A program made the translations under genes and the position numbers. Positions 36,038 through 45,534 of a DNA stretch of 64,000 nucleotides are shown piece by piece. A model generated the notes under the pieces. That model saw nothing but the letters and a program-made list of their open reading frames with translations, made no database searches and had not been told where the DNA came from. Source of the stretch: Saprospiraceae bacterium (GTDB lineage Bacteria; Bacteroidota; Bacteroidia; Chitinophagales; Saprospiraceae); assembly GCA_029251525.1 (NCBI GenBank), contig JAQXDE010000005.1, forward strand, positions 1-64,000, read 5' to 3'. Position 1 is the first letter of the stretch. Each line of letters starts with the position of its first letter.

Positions 36038-37117
36038 TTAGTTTACCTGGATTGGAATTGTTTTTTTAACATTAATTCCTTCGAGTGAAAGCCAATAAAT
36101 CCCAGGTTCGATTGAAATGCCTGCAAATGACAAACTATACCTACCTTTCATTTGTTCTCCTTGCAAAAGTGTTTTTATTATTTTCCCTTCTTTGTTAAAA
36201 ATAGATAATTGTAATTTTATTTTTTTATCCAAAGAAAATTGAATGATGGAATTTTCAGTAACTGGATTGGGGAAAACTTCTAACTCGAAATCGTTGGAGA
36301 AGATATCCTGAGTGGAGGAAATTGTATCAGAATTAAATCCAACGAAAGTAACAATGTTTCCAGAATGAGGAATAGCTAAGGTATCAATTTCTTTGGCGTA
36401 ACAAATGTCAGCAGGATTTTCTAAAAATGGAGTGGAAATAACTTCTGGGGGATTTGCAAATGCATTGTCGTATTTAGCAATTTTGCTAGGAGACCAGTAA
36501 GATATATAGTAATTTCCATCATTGTCCTCATCTATACCATCGATATTCCCTACACTAGTTGTAACAATTGTACTGACTGAATTGTCTGTTAGGTCGACTG
36601 CTTTGATTGTCGCATTATTTCCCCAACTAACAAAAATTAACCTGTTGTTTGTCCCATCAAAAACGATTCCGTTGGGCGTAGAGCCGGTATCTTCTACTAT
36701 GACTTCGTAACTAGGGTTAGCGATATCCGAAACATCAATTTTATAGATTTTCTTTCCAAGAAAAGCAGTTGCATAAAGTGTGGAAACACCATCATTCGTT
36801 AGACCATTTAGAAAATTAAATCCTGGAATATTAAGAGTCATTACTTGATTTTCTGTACCTAGCTCGATACCTCGAATTGTAGAACCATCGATTACAAAAA
36901 GATAACCCGCCATAATTTCCATTCCATATTCCGCTGGGACTGAACCGAAGATACTTAAATCACCGTTACTAGCTCTAGCAATGATATTATCCGCATTAGA
37001 AATGAAAAATCTATTTTGTAAAGCGTCATATTCTACAGATTCAATGGTGCTGAGTGTTTGACTTTGTAAATTTATGGTGCATAAGATTAGAAAAACGAAA
37101 AGTTGATTTTTTTTCAT
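36038..37117 (-). CDS. Secreted NHL/SMP-30-like beta-propeller with T9SS sorting domain
   Basis: Exported protein of 359 residues with a signal peptide (to about LQSQ, 20). A six-bladed propeller of the SMP-30/NHL type spans about 22-275: blades show patterns such as NRFFISNADN, NGLTNDGVSTLYAT, NGIVFDGTNNRLIFV and IDGIDEDNDGNYYIS. The final 80 residues (LEVFPNPVTENSIIQF ... IEPGIYWLSLEG) form a T9SS type A sorting domain. Gluconolactonase-like metal ligands are not clear, so a binding function is as likely as catalysis. Monocistronic. Confidence 0.8.
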   Translation of the reverse strand: MKKNQLFVFLILCTINLQSQTLSTIESVEYDALQNRFFISNADNIIARASNGDLSIFGSVPAEYGMEIMAGYLFVIDGSTIRGIELGTENQVMTLNIPGFNFLNGLTNDGVSTLYATAFLGKKIYKIDVSDIANPSYEVIVEDTGSTPNGIVFDGTNNRLIFVSWGNNATIKAVDLTDNSVSTIVTTSVGNIDGIDEDNDGNYYISYWSPSKIAKYDNAFANPPEVISTPFLENPADICYAKEIDTLAIPHSGNIVTFVGFNSDTISSTQDIFSNDFELEVFPNPVTENSIIQFSLDKKIKLQLSIFNKEGKIIKTLLQGEQMKGRYSLSFAGISIEPGIYWLSLEGINVKKTIPIQVN

Positions 37118-37855
37118 GAGTAATTTTTTGATTTGAAATGATTAATCAAAGGTATTTTTTTTGATAGTATTAAAAGTGAATGAAAAGAGCTTAGAGAAAT
37201 AGGCGACAAAATCGATTTATATTTTTTCATCATTAGGAAATAATTTTTTGGGTTATATTTTTCGTCTTTTTCAACTCAAGAAAATGAATTGTAAATTTGT
37301 AAAAAATAACACTTTATAGTTTCTCAATTGAGAAAAAAAAACTGAGAATTAGGTACTTAGTGATTTTGATTTGAATGTAATTGCAAGTAAGATTTTAGAT
37401 GAAATAGTCGGAAAAGGTGGTTATTTATTTTGATCTGTGATATGATGAAGACCTTGTCAATTGTCTTAAACGCTGTAATAAGAATTGAGAAAAATGTTTT
37501 TATTTTTTGTTCACCAGATCAATTAATTGATAGGATTTTGTTCAAAGAAAAAGATTATAGACTAACGATATTGAATTATTACTGGACGACCTTACTCAAA
37601 TATCGTTAAAATTTTCCTTTTTGTACTCTGATAAATATAGGGGAATGATGAATCAACTGGCTGTTCATTTGATTGTATTGAAAGCGCTTAGAGTAAACTG
37701 AAATATAGAGTCATAAAGCTATTTAAGCAGATGATACAAAAGAATACAAATGAACAATTAATAATAATTTTCAGTGAGTAATTATAGGTGAGACATATAT
37801 GGAGGTGGAAAAGAGTGAAAGAAAAGTAATTGAGGAAACGAAATGAATAAATCTA
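37118..37855. other. 738-bp gene-poor region
   Basis: AT-rich spacer between the end of the sugar-nucleotide operon and the propeller gene. A CAAAGGTA (minus-strand TACCTTTG) at 37147-37154 is a candidate -7 element of the propeller gene. The stretch 37440-37700 reads as short plus-strand pieces (for example LLLDDLTQISLKF) broken by stops, possibly a decayed gene, but nothing is recognisable. Confidence 0.45.
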
Positions 37856-39727
37856 TCAATCTAGTTTCTCAAAAATTGAATTATTACTTTTATACTCAGG
37901 AATATATTTCTTTAAAATTTTGACAAGTTCGTTGTTGTTTTGTTTGTCAAAAAGATAAGTTAGTTTATTGACGACAGATTTTATTTTTTCAAAATTATAC
38001 TCACGAACAGTAGCGATCATAATTTTTTTATGATGAGTCGGTAAACTAGTTTCCGAGGGATTAAGCAATTCTTCGAACAGTTTTTCTCCAGGTCGCAAAC
38101 CTGTAAAAGTGATCTGAATATCTTTTTCTAATTCCAATCCGGATAGTCGAATCATACTTTTGGCGAGGTCTAAAATCTTGATAGATTTTCCCATGTCAAA
38201 AACATAAATTTCACCACCTTTTCCCATGCATCCAGCTTCCAAAACTAATTGACAAGCCTCAGGAATTGTCATAAAATATCGAGTCATTTCAGGATGAGTT
38301 ACAGTAACAGGACCTCCTGATGCAATTTGTTTTTTAAACAAAGGAATGACAGAGCCATTACTGCCCAAAACGTTTCCAAAACGAGTTGTGATAAATTTTG
38401 TATTAGTATTAGTGTTTTCTTTGAAGTGATTTAAAGATTGTACATAAATTTCAGCCATTCTCTTACTTGCGCCCATGATATTCGTTGGGTTTACTGCTTT
38501 ATCTGTACTAACAAAAACAAATTTTTCTACGTGGAATTCTTTGGCTAAATCAGCTGTGATTCCAGTACCGCTTATGTTTGTAAGTATAGCTTCTGAGGGG
38601 TTAGCTTCCATCATCGGCACATGCTTATAAGCTGCGGCGTGGTAAACGATATCTGGGCGGTAAGACTTGAAAATATGTTGCATTCGTTCATAATTTCGAA
38701 TGTCTCCAATGACCACCTCATGTTTTAGATGGGAAAAGGTATTACTTAGTTCTATGTCGATTTCGTATAGTGGTGTTTCAGCTTGATCTAGAAGTACTAA
38801 AAGTTTGGGGTGAAAGCGCAAGACTTGTCGTGCAATTTCGCTACCTATGGAACCTGCAGCTCCTGTTATTAAAATCGTTTTATTTTTGAGTTGATTTTCA
38901 ATGTTTTCCCAATCTAATTGGATTGGATCACGCTCTAATAAATCATCAATATTTATTTCTTTGATTTGCTGCAAACTGAGTTCTCCATTAATCCATTTTT
39001 CAACTGGAGGAACATTTCTGACCTTAACATTATACTTCAAGCAGAGTTCGAAGATCTCTTGTTTTTTATCCGTAGAAATATTGTTATCCGAAATAACTAA
39101 AAGTTGGGGCTGGTTTGCCAAGAGGTATCTTTCGAGAAATTTTCCAGGATAAATTGTAACGCCCAGTAATCGCTTTTTTCGAAAATTAGAGTTGTCATCA
39201 AAAAAAGCGTTAACGGAAAACTTATTACCCATATCTCTTTCCAGTGCAGTTTTGGTAGTGATACCAGTTTCACCCGCACCGTAAATTGCTACGAATTTTT
39301 TATCTTTTTTTCCACTTCTAAATTCAATGTATAAAATTTTCACCAAGGCTCGATACGCCGTGAGCATAAAAATAGAAACTAAAAAATCAATAATTAAAAT
39401 AGAATAGGGTAGGGCAAAATGGCCAGTTATTTTATAAAAACCTAAGTTGCCCAATGTCGCCATAAAAATACTACCACTCAAGACTGCCCAGAAAATTCGC
39501 TGAGCATCTTCAATACTTGTATGTAGAATTATTCCTGCGTATGTTTTAAAAATAAAAAAGCTAAACACTCGGATAACAATCATTACAGGTGTTCCTAGCA
39601 ATAAGTTATCATAATCTTCGGTCGTTGGGATATTGAAATTGAATCGAAGTAAGTGAGCGAGCGCTAACGAGAATATGATGATTCCAATATCAATAATTAA
39701 TACTCCCCAACGAGAAATTTGCTGCAT
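37856..39727 (-). CDS. Membrane-anchored UDP-sugar 4,6-dehydratase (CapD/PglF/WbpM family)
   Basis: Enzyme of 623 residues. Four N-terminal membrane helices (about 10-130) precede a Rossmann-like domain (about 140-260) and the catalytic SDR domain (about 285-600). NAD-binding ITGAAGSIGSEIA lies at about 287-299, AAYKHVPMMEANP at about 365-377 and VSTDKAVNPTNIMGASKRMAE at about 405-425 (core NIMGASKR). As recalled for this family, Met replaces the usual SDR Tyr. It probably converts UDP-GlcNAc to the 4-keto-6-deoxy sugar, the first step to bacillosamine-type sugars. Last gene of a three-gene operon, directly after the sugar-transferase gene. Confidence 0.9.
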   Translation of the reverse strand: MQQISRWGVLIIDIGIIIFSLALAHLLRFNFNIPTTEDYDNLLLGTPVMIVIRVFSFFIFKTYAGIILHTSIEDAQRIFWAVLSGSIFMATLGNLGFYKITGHFALPYSILIIDFLVSIFMLTAYRALVKILYIEFRSGKKDKKFVAIYGAGETGITTKTALERDMGNKFSVNAFFDDNSNFRKKRLLGVTIYPGKFLERYLLANQPQLLVISDNNISTDKKQEIFELCLKYNVKVRNVPPVEKWINGELSLQQIKEINIDDLLERDPIQLDWENIENQLKNKTILITGAAGSIGSEIARQVLRFHPKLLVLLDQAETPLYEIDIELSNTFSHLKHEVVIGDIRNYERMQHIFKSYRPDIVYHAAAYKHVPMMEANPSEAILTNISGTGITADLAKEFHVEKFVFVSTDKAVNPTNIMGASKRMAEIYVQSLNHFKENTNTNTKFITTRFGNVLGSNGSVIPLFKKQIASGGPVTVTHPEMTRYFMTIPEACQLVLEAGCMGKGGEIYVFDMGKSIKILDLAKSMIRLSGLELEKDIQITFTGLRPGEKLFEELLNPSETSLPTHHKKIMIATVREYNFEKIKSVVNKLTYLFDKQNNNELVKILKKYIPEYKSNNSIFEKLD

Positions 39728-39728
39728 T

Positions 39729-40319
39729 TTATTTTTTTAATATTCTTAAAGCTGTTTTTCCAATGATTATCAAGTCAATTAAAAAGCTATTAGATTGAGC
39801 ATACTCCAAATTGAGTATTAATTTTTGAGGCATAATTTCATTGATGTAAGTTTTTTCAGGATCATCGCTTTTTCCAAGTAATAAATTCTCATCAAAATAT
39901 TTTAGTGAAGCGTAATCTGTAATTCCTGGTTTCACTTCGAAAACTTGTCTTTGTTTTTTATCATAAAAATTCACGTAATAAGGTACTTCAGGTCTTGGGC
40001 CAACAATACTCATTTCTCCAATCAATACATTCCAAAACTGAGGTAACTCATCCAGTTTGTAGTTTCTCAAAAAAAAACCAACTCGCGTAATTCTTGGATC
40101 TCGATCTCCAACAGTAATCTGACTTTTTTTTTCAGAGTCCACAAACATGGTTCTGAATTTTAAAATCTGAAATGGTTGTTCATTTTTTCCAACCCTTTTT
40201 TGAGAAAAAAACATTCCACCGCGTGATTCCATAATAATCGAAACCCCAATGATGAATAAAATTGGAAAAAGTAATAACAATATACTTGTAGAAAATAATA
40301 TGTCAAAAATTCTTTTCAA
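39729..40319 (-). CDS. Monotopic phosphoglycosyl transferase (undecaprenyl-phosphate sugar transferase)
   Basis: Small initiating sugar transferase of 196 residues, about the size of PglC. It moves a sugar-1-phosphate from a UDP-sugar to undecaprenyl phosphate at the inner membrane. The start codon is TTG (MKRIFDILFSTSI, typical opening); no ATG is in frame between it and the preceding stop. One re-entrant helix (about 8-28) is followed by ILKFRTMFVDSE (about 53-64), the catalytic Asp-Glu in NYKLDELPQFWNVLIGEMS (core LDELPQFWN at about 94-102) and VGPRPEVP (about 109-116). It is coupled to the dehydratase gene by a 1-bp gap and to the aminotransferase gene by 19 bp. Confidence 0.9.
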   Translation of the reverse strand: MKRIFDILFSTSILLLLFPILFIIGVSIIMESRGGMFFSQKRVGKNEQPFQILKFRTMFVDSEKKSQITVGDRDPRITRVGFFLRNYKLDELPQFWNVLIGEMSIVGPRPEVPYYVNFYDKKQRQVFEVKPGITDYASLKYFDENLLLGKSDDPEKTYINEIMPQKLILNLEYAQSNSFLIDLIIIGKTALRILKK

Positions 40320-40338
40320 AGCGGAAGAGATTTTATTG

Positions 40339-41556
40339 TTATAAATAATGTTCTACTGCTTCCACAATCACTTCAACGACTCGATCCACTTGTTTCTTTT
40401 CCAAATCATAAAATACAGGCAAAGTAATTACCCGATGAAAGGTATCAAGTGAGATAGGATAATCTTTTGATTGATAACCTAGTTTTTTATAAAGGGTCAA
40501 CTCTGGTAATGGTTTATAATGAACATTTACAGAAACGCCTGCATCAAAAATACGATTGATGATAGCATTGCGCTGCTCCAAAGAAATATTTTTTATTCGC
40601 AATAAATATAAATGATAGGAGGAAATCTTTTCTGCTGTTTTATAGACAGGTAATTCTGCCCATTCATACTTTGATAAAAGTTGACTGTAAATGTCAAAAA
40701 TAGCTTTACGTTTTGTTAATGTTTCATTTTGATATCTTTTGATCTCTACCAAACCAATTGCAGCTAAAACATCAGGCATGTTGAATTTGTAACCAGCTTC
40801 AACCACATCATATTCCCAAGAGTTTTTTCCAAATTTAGCTAAAGCATCTTTGGATTGACCATGAACAGTTTTGGAATTTAGCTTTGCATAAATTTCATTT
40901 AAATCAAAGGAGTCAGGTAAGTTTAAGCAAATTGCACCACCTTCCGCAGTGGTTAAATTTTTGACAGCATGAAAAGAAAAAACAGTTATATCAGCTTGTT
41001 TTGCGGCAGGTTGATCGAGGTAACTCGCTCCGATGGAATGAGCCGCATCAGTGATAACTGCAATACGATTTAATTGTTTTTGAATATCAGTTCTAGGTTG
41101 AAATTGATTTTTGATATCATTAGATTTTACTACTCTTAAGAGTTTAGTATAGTCAACTGGCATTCCTCCCAAATCGACAGGAACAATCGCTTTAGTTTTT
41201 GTGGTAATTGCATTTTTTACAGCCTCGATATCAATGGTGAGATCATCAGGTTTGATATCAACCATAATTGGAGTTGCACCACAATGCAAAACAACATTGG
41301 CGGTTGCGCAATAGGTGAAAGCAGGTATAATTACTTCATCTCCCTCTTGAATACCAAGCCATCTCATCATTAATTCCAAACCTCCTGTGCAGGAATTGAC
41401 GCAAAGTACTTTAGGAACCTGGGCTAGTTTTTCCACTTCTTTTTCAAGAGCCTTAGTTCTTGGACCAGTTGTAATCCATCCAGAATTCAACGTAGCCACG
41501 ACCTCATCAATGATTGCTTTGTCCATTTTAGGAGGAGAGAAAGGAATTTTTTTCAT
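40339..41556 (-). CDS. DegT/DnrJ/EryC1/StrS-family sugar aminotransferase
   Basis: PLP enzyme of 405 residues that aminates a keto sugar nucleotide. Visible: SGWITTGPRTKALEKEV (about 28-44), the PLP-phosphate contacts SCTGGLELMM (about 60-69), ITDAAHSIGASY (about 166-177, Asp binding the pyridine N) and the Schiff-base Lys in FSFHAVKNLTTAEGG (about 193-207). N-terminal and C-terminal lengths are normal for ArnB/PglE-like enzymes. Together with the neighbouring dehydratase it would give a 4-amino-4,6-dideoxy sugar, which the small transferase could load on the lipid carrier. An acetyltransferase (PglD-like) is not in this cluster. First gene of the operon. Confidence 0.9.
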   Translation of the reverse strand: MKKIPFSPPKMDKAIIDEVVATLNSGWITTGPRTKALEKEVEKLAQVPKVLCVNSCTGGLELMMRWLGIQEGDEVIIPAFTYCATANVVLHCGATPIMVDIKPDDLTIDIEAVKNAITTKTKAIVPVDLGGMPVDYTKLLRVVKSNDIKNQFQPRTDIQKQLNRIAVITDAAHSIGASYLDQPAAKQADITVFSFHAVKNLTTAEGGAICLNLPDSFDLNEIYAKLNSKTVHGQSKDALAKFGKNSWEYDVVEAGYKFNMPDVLAAIGLVEIKRYQNETLTKRKAIFDIYSQLLSKYEWAELPVYKTAEKISSYHLYLLRIKNISLEQRNAIINRIFDAGVSVNVHYKPLPELTLYKKLGYQSKDYPISLDTFHRVITLPVFYDLEKKQVDRVVEVIVEAVEHYL

Positions 41557-41644
41557 ATAAAAAATGCAAATTTTGGTTTATGTACTTTCTAAGTTTGGTA
41601 CAAAATTAATTTATTTAAAATTAACTTCAGAAATAAGTAGCAAA

Positions 41645-41678
41645 TTGTTTGTTTAATTCAAAAAAGACTTTACTTTTG
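41645..41678 (+). promoter_or_regulatory. Bacteroidota-type promoter for initiator tRNA
   Basis: TTG (41649-41651, alternative 41645-41647), a 19-nt spacer and TACTTTTG at 41671-41678. Transcription would start near 41685, giving a leader of about 65 nt before the mature tRNA. Confidence 0.6.
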
Positions 41679-41750
41679 CAATCCAATATCGCAGAGCGGA
41701 CGTCTATTAATGAATAGAAAAGCTTGTCAGTCGTTATTGATTGGTAACAT

Positions 41751-41823
<73 letters not shown>

Positions 41824-41825
41824 CA

Positions 41826-41870
41826 AAAAAAAGCCTGGTAATCGTAAGATTATCGGGCTTTTGTCGTTTT
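41826..41870 (+). terminator. Terminator after initiator tRNA
   Basis: AAAAGCCTGGTAATC pairs with GATTATCGGGCTTTT around GTAA, with A-run before and T-rich tail after. Confidence 0.75.
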
Positions 41871-42117
41871 AGGAATATATCTCAAAACTTTATTTAATTA
41901 TTTTGTTTTAGTATCTAAAACAAAGTTGATATCTTAGTAGCGGTGGATAAACATAATTCACGCCTAGTTATTAATGTCCTCCTACCGTTTTAAGAATCTT
42001 GAATTTATAATAGTTTTCACCTAGTATACAAATTTTGCTTATATCTGGTTTGATTCTTGACCTACATCTTAGGATTTAATGTTGTTGACTAAACATATCA
42101 ATTTTTAAATAAAAGGA

Positions 42118-45100
42118 ATGAAATATTTATACTTACTTACACTTTTTTGTTTGCTTTTTTCTTGTAAAAATGAAAAGGCAAATACCGATACTCAACCTTC
42201 TGAAACGCCCAAAATTGAAACAACGGTTTTCACCGAAATGCATCCCAAGAAAACCAATCTCTACTTCAGTAACCGAATAGTAGAAAATGACGAGATTAAT
42301 TATTTTGGATATACCTACTTGTATAATGGCGGCGGAGTTGCATTAGTCGATATCAATAATGACGATTTACCAGATGTCTATTTTACCTCAACCCAAAAAG
42401 CAGATAAATTATATTTGAATCTGGGAAACTTAAGATTTAAAGATATTAGTAAGTCTTCAGGAATAGATAAATTTAAAGGATGCAAAACTGGTGTAAGTTT
42501 TACTGATATCAACAATGATGGTTGGACTGATTTATATGTTTGCCGAGCTGGGTGGTCAAAAAACCCAAAGGATAGAAAAAATCTTCTTTTTATTAACAAT
42601 CAAGACAATACATTTAAAGAATCAGCTGCTGAATATGGAATTGATGATGAAAATCGATCGATACAATCGGTCTTTTTTGATTATGACAAAGATGGAGATT
42701 TAGATATGTATTTATCGAATCATCCAAAAGTTTTTAGGCAGTCCATCGAACAAGTAATTGCAAAAGTCAATAATCCTACTGATGAAAATACCGATAAGTT
42801 TTATATTAAAAATGATGACGGAACCTACACTGAATCAGGAAAAAAAGCTGGAATATTTAATCATGGCTGGGGATTAGGTTTGGTGGCAGCTGATTTGAAT
42901 AATGATGGTTGGACGGATGTATATGTGTCCAATGATTTTCAGGCGCATGATTATTATTACGTCAATAATGGAGACGGAACATTTACCGAATCCCTAAAAA
43001 AATACTTTCCACACACTTCCTATTTTGCTATGGGGGTAGATTTGGTGGATATCAATGATGATAAGAACCTAGATATTTTTGTTGGAGAAATGCTTTCCGA
43101 AACTAACGTAAGACAAAAAACGAACATGGCTCCAATGGATGCTGATCGGTTTAAGCAATTGGTGAATAGTGATTTGCATTATCAATATATGCGTAACTCA
43201 TTCCATTTAAACAATGGAAATGGACATTTTAGTGATATAGCAGAGTACGCTGGAATTTCGAAAACAGACTGGAGTTGGAGTTCTTTATTTGGGGATTACG
43301 ATCATGATGGCGACAATGATTTATTGGTCGTCAATGGTTGGCTGAAAGATACGCAGGATAAGGATTTCTCCAAAAAGGCGAACAAATATGCACAAAAATA
43401 TAACAACAAACTCAAGTACGCACAAGTTGATTCTTTTCTGAAAAGTACGCCTCTTGAAAACTACGCTTTTGAATATGAAGGAGATTTGAAGTTTAAAAAA
43501 GTATCTGAAAAATGGGGTTTTAATTTCAAGGGATTTTCAAATGGAATGGCTTATGGAGACCTGGATAATGATGGAGATTTAGATATTGTAGTTAATAATA
43601 TGAACGCTAATACTTCGCTTTATGAAAATAATACCAATGGTTCCTACCTCAAATTAAAATTGAATGGTCCAAAAGAAAATAGATTCGGAGTCAACAGTAA
43701 AATCACCTTAACGACCAATCAAGGAATTCAATATAAAGAATTTATTACGACAAGAGGTTTCCAATCTTCTTGTGAACCTGTGGTACACTTTGGATTGAAA
43801 TCAGGTACTCAAATAGAAAGTCTTTCTGTAATTTGGGCAGATGGAAAAGAGCAAGTAATCAAAGAAATAACTGCCAATCAAACTCATACGGTTGAATATA
43901 AAGATGCCAAAAGAAGCAATGCTAAAAAAGAGAATACTTCACCAACATTTAAAGAACTAAATGCCAAAAATGTAATCGACTTTACTCATCAAGAGATTTA
44001 TTATGATGATTATAAAGAGGAGGTTTTACTTCCTCATCAATTATCTCAAATGGGGCCAGCTTTAGTTGTAGCTGATATTGATAATAATGGGTTGGATGAT
44101 TTTTATATCGGAGGAGCGCATCAGCAGGCTGGTGCTTTATTTTTGCAAAAACAATCTCAAAAATTTGTAAAAACCCAACCTACTCTTTGGTTAGCAGATT
44201 CTAAATATGAAGATGTAGATGCGTTATTTTTTGATGCAGATGGAGACAAAGATTTAGACCTTTATGTTGTGAGTGGAAGTAATGAATTTTTGCAGGAATC
44301 AGCAATGCTTGAAGATCGGCTCTATTTGAATAATGGCAAAGGAGTATTTGAAAAATCGACTGGACTACTTCCTCAATTTGTGACTAATGGTGGAACTATT
44401 TCTGCGGCTGATTTTGATAAAGATGGCGACCAAGATTTATTTATTGGAGGAGGAGTAGAACCTGGTAAATATCCCTATGCGTCAAAAAGTATTTTATTAC
44501 AAAATAATGAAGATGGATTTAAAGAGGTAACTTCAACACTTGCTCCCGATTTGGAAAGAGCAGGAATCACTCAATCATCAGTATGGTCAGATTTTAATGG
44601 AGATGGTACTTTGGATTTGATCGTGGTAGGAGAATGGACAAGTCCTATGTTCTTTGCAAATGATGGTGCAGAGTTTAGTTTGACAAAATTGGGAGAAGTA
44701 GATAAGATGGTCGGCTGGTGGAATAACGTTACTGCAATTGATTTGGATAATGATGGAGATGAAGATTATTTGTTAGGAAATTTAGGTGAAAATTATAAAT
44801 ATAAAGCAACTGACGAAGAACCATTTGAAATATTTAGTGGTGATTTTGACAATAATGGAAAGCAAGATATTGTATTAGGATATTACTCGGAATCTAATTT
44901 ATATCCAGTAAGAGGTTTCCAATGTTCTTCGGAGCAAATGCCTGATTTGCAAAATCAATTTGATAGTTACAAATCTTTTGGGACAGCAGATATTTTTGAA
45001 ATTTATGGCACTGAATTAGAAGATGCCTTGCATTATAAAGCTAATAATTTTTCTTCCCTAATTCTTTGGAACAAAGGCGATGAAGAATTTGAAATCGAAA

Positions 45101-45417
45101 AATTGCCTGGACAAGCACAGCTAGCTCCGATTCAAGATTTCCTTATTCAAGATTTTGATAAAGATAATGATCTCGATATTTTGATGGCTGGAAATTGGTA
45201 CGTTTCAGAAATCGAAACACCTCGAGCAGATGCTGGAACAGGACTTCTTTTGATCAATAATGAAAATAAATTTTCTCCTCAGTCTGTTCCTCAATCTGGA
45301 TTTTTTGCCAATAAGGATGCTCGAAAGTTGGCTTATATTTCATGTGGAAAAAAATCACCATTAGTAGTTGTAGCAAATAATAATAGTAGGGTGCAGATAT
45401 TTGAATATATAAATTAA
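42118..45417 (+). CDS. CRTAC1-like FG-GAP/VCBS-repeat lipoprotein with ASPIC/UnbV domain
   Basis: Large lipoprotein of 1099 residues; lipobox LLFSC with Cys16. FG-GAP/VCBS propeller repeats with calcium-binding D.D.DG..D motifs (DINNDDLPDVY, DINNDGWTDLY, DYDKDGDLDMY, DLNNDGWTDVY, DLDNDGDLDIV) fill about 45-500. An ASPIC/UnbV domain lies at about 520-600 (RFGVNSKITLTT ... VHFGLKSG ... VIWADGK). A second propeller follows at about 640-1080. Bacteroidota carry many paralogues, often beside SusC/SusD-type genes, but none is here. Role unknown, probably a cell-surface binding protein that needs calcium. Monocistronic, closed by a strong terminator. Confidence 0.88.
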   Translation: MKYLYLLTLFCLLFSCKNEKANTDTQPSETPKIETTVFTEMHPKKTNLYFSNRIVENDEINYFGYTYLYNGGGVALVDINNDDLPDVYFTSTQKADKLYLNLGNLRFKDISKSSGIDKFKGCKTGVSFTDINNDGWTDLYVCRAGWSKNPKDRKNLLFINNQDNTFKESAAEYGIDDENRSIQSVFFDYDKDGDLDMYLSNHPKVFRQSIEQVIAKVNNPTDENTDKFYIKNDDGTYTESGKKAGIFNHGWGLGLVAADLNNDGWTDVYVSNDFQAHDYYYVNNGDGTFTESLKKYFPHTSYFAMGVDLVDINDDKNLDIFVGEMLSETNVRQKTNMAPMDADRFKQLVNSDLHYQYMRNSFHLNNGNGHFSDIAEYAGISKTDWSWSSLFGDYDHDGDNDLLVVNGWLKDTQDKDFSKKANKYAQKYNNKLKYAQVDSFLKSTPLENYAFEYEGDLKFKKVSEKWGFNFKGFSNGMAYGDLDNDGDLDIVVNNMNANTSLYENNTNGSYLKLKLNGPKENRFGVNSKITLTTNQGIQYKEFITTRGFQSSCEPVVHFGLKSGTQIESLSVIWADGKEQVIKEITANQTHTVEYKDAKRSNAKKENTSPTFKELNAKNVIDFTHQEIYYDDYKEEVLLPHQLSQMGPALVVADIDNNGLDDFYIGGAHQQAGALFLQKQSQKFVKTQPTLWLADSKYEDVDALFFDADGDKDLDLYVVSGSNEFLQESAMLEDRLYLNNGKGVFEKSTGLLPQFVTNGGTISAADFDKDGDQDLFIGGGVEPGKYPYASKSILLQNNEDGFKEVTSTLAPDLERAGITQSSVWSDFNGDGTLDLIVVGEWTSPMFFANDGAEFSLTKLGEVDKMVGWWNNVTAIDLDNDGDEDYLLGNLGENYKYKATDEEPFEIFSGDFDNNGKQDIVLGYYSESNLYPVRGFQCSSEQMPDLQNQFDSYKSFGTADIFEIYGTELEDALHYKANNFSSLILWNKGDEEFEIEKLPGQAQLAPIQDFLIQDFDKDNDLDILMAGNWYVSEIETPRADAGTGLLLINNENKFSPQSVPQSGFFANKDARKLAYISCGKKSPLVVVANNNSRVQIFEYIN

Positions 45418-45466
45418 GAATTTACGCTGAATTATGTGAGTAATATTTTCAGGAAAATTTTTTCAT

Positions 45467-45507
45467 TAAAAATGGCTACGTTGATTTATCATCGTAGCCA
45501 TTTTTTT
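45467..45507. terminator. Bidirectional terminator between convergent genes
   Basis: AAAAATGGCTACG pairs with CGTAGCCATTTTT around a 12-nt loop. Seven T follow on the plus strand and A-rich sequence precedes, so it can end the FG-GAP gene and the convergent M14 peptidase gene. Confidence 0.85.
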
Positions 45508-45534
45508 CATTAAGAAATGGGGCGAATATATTTC

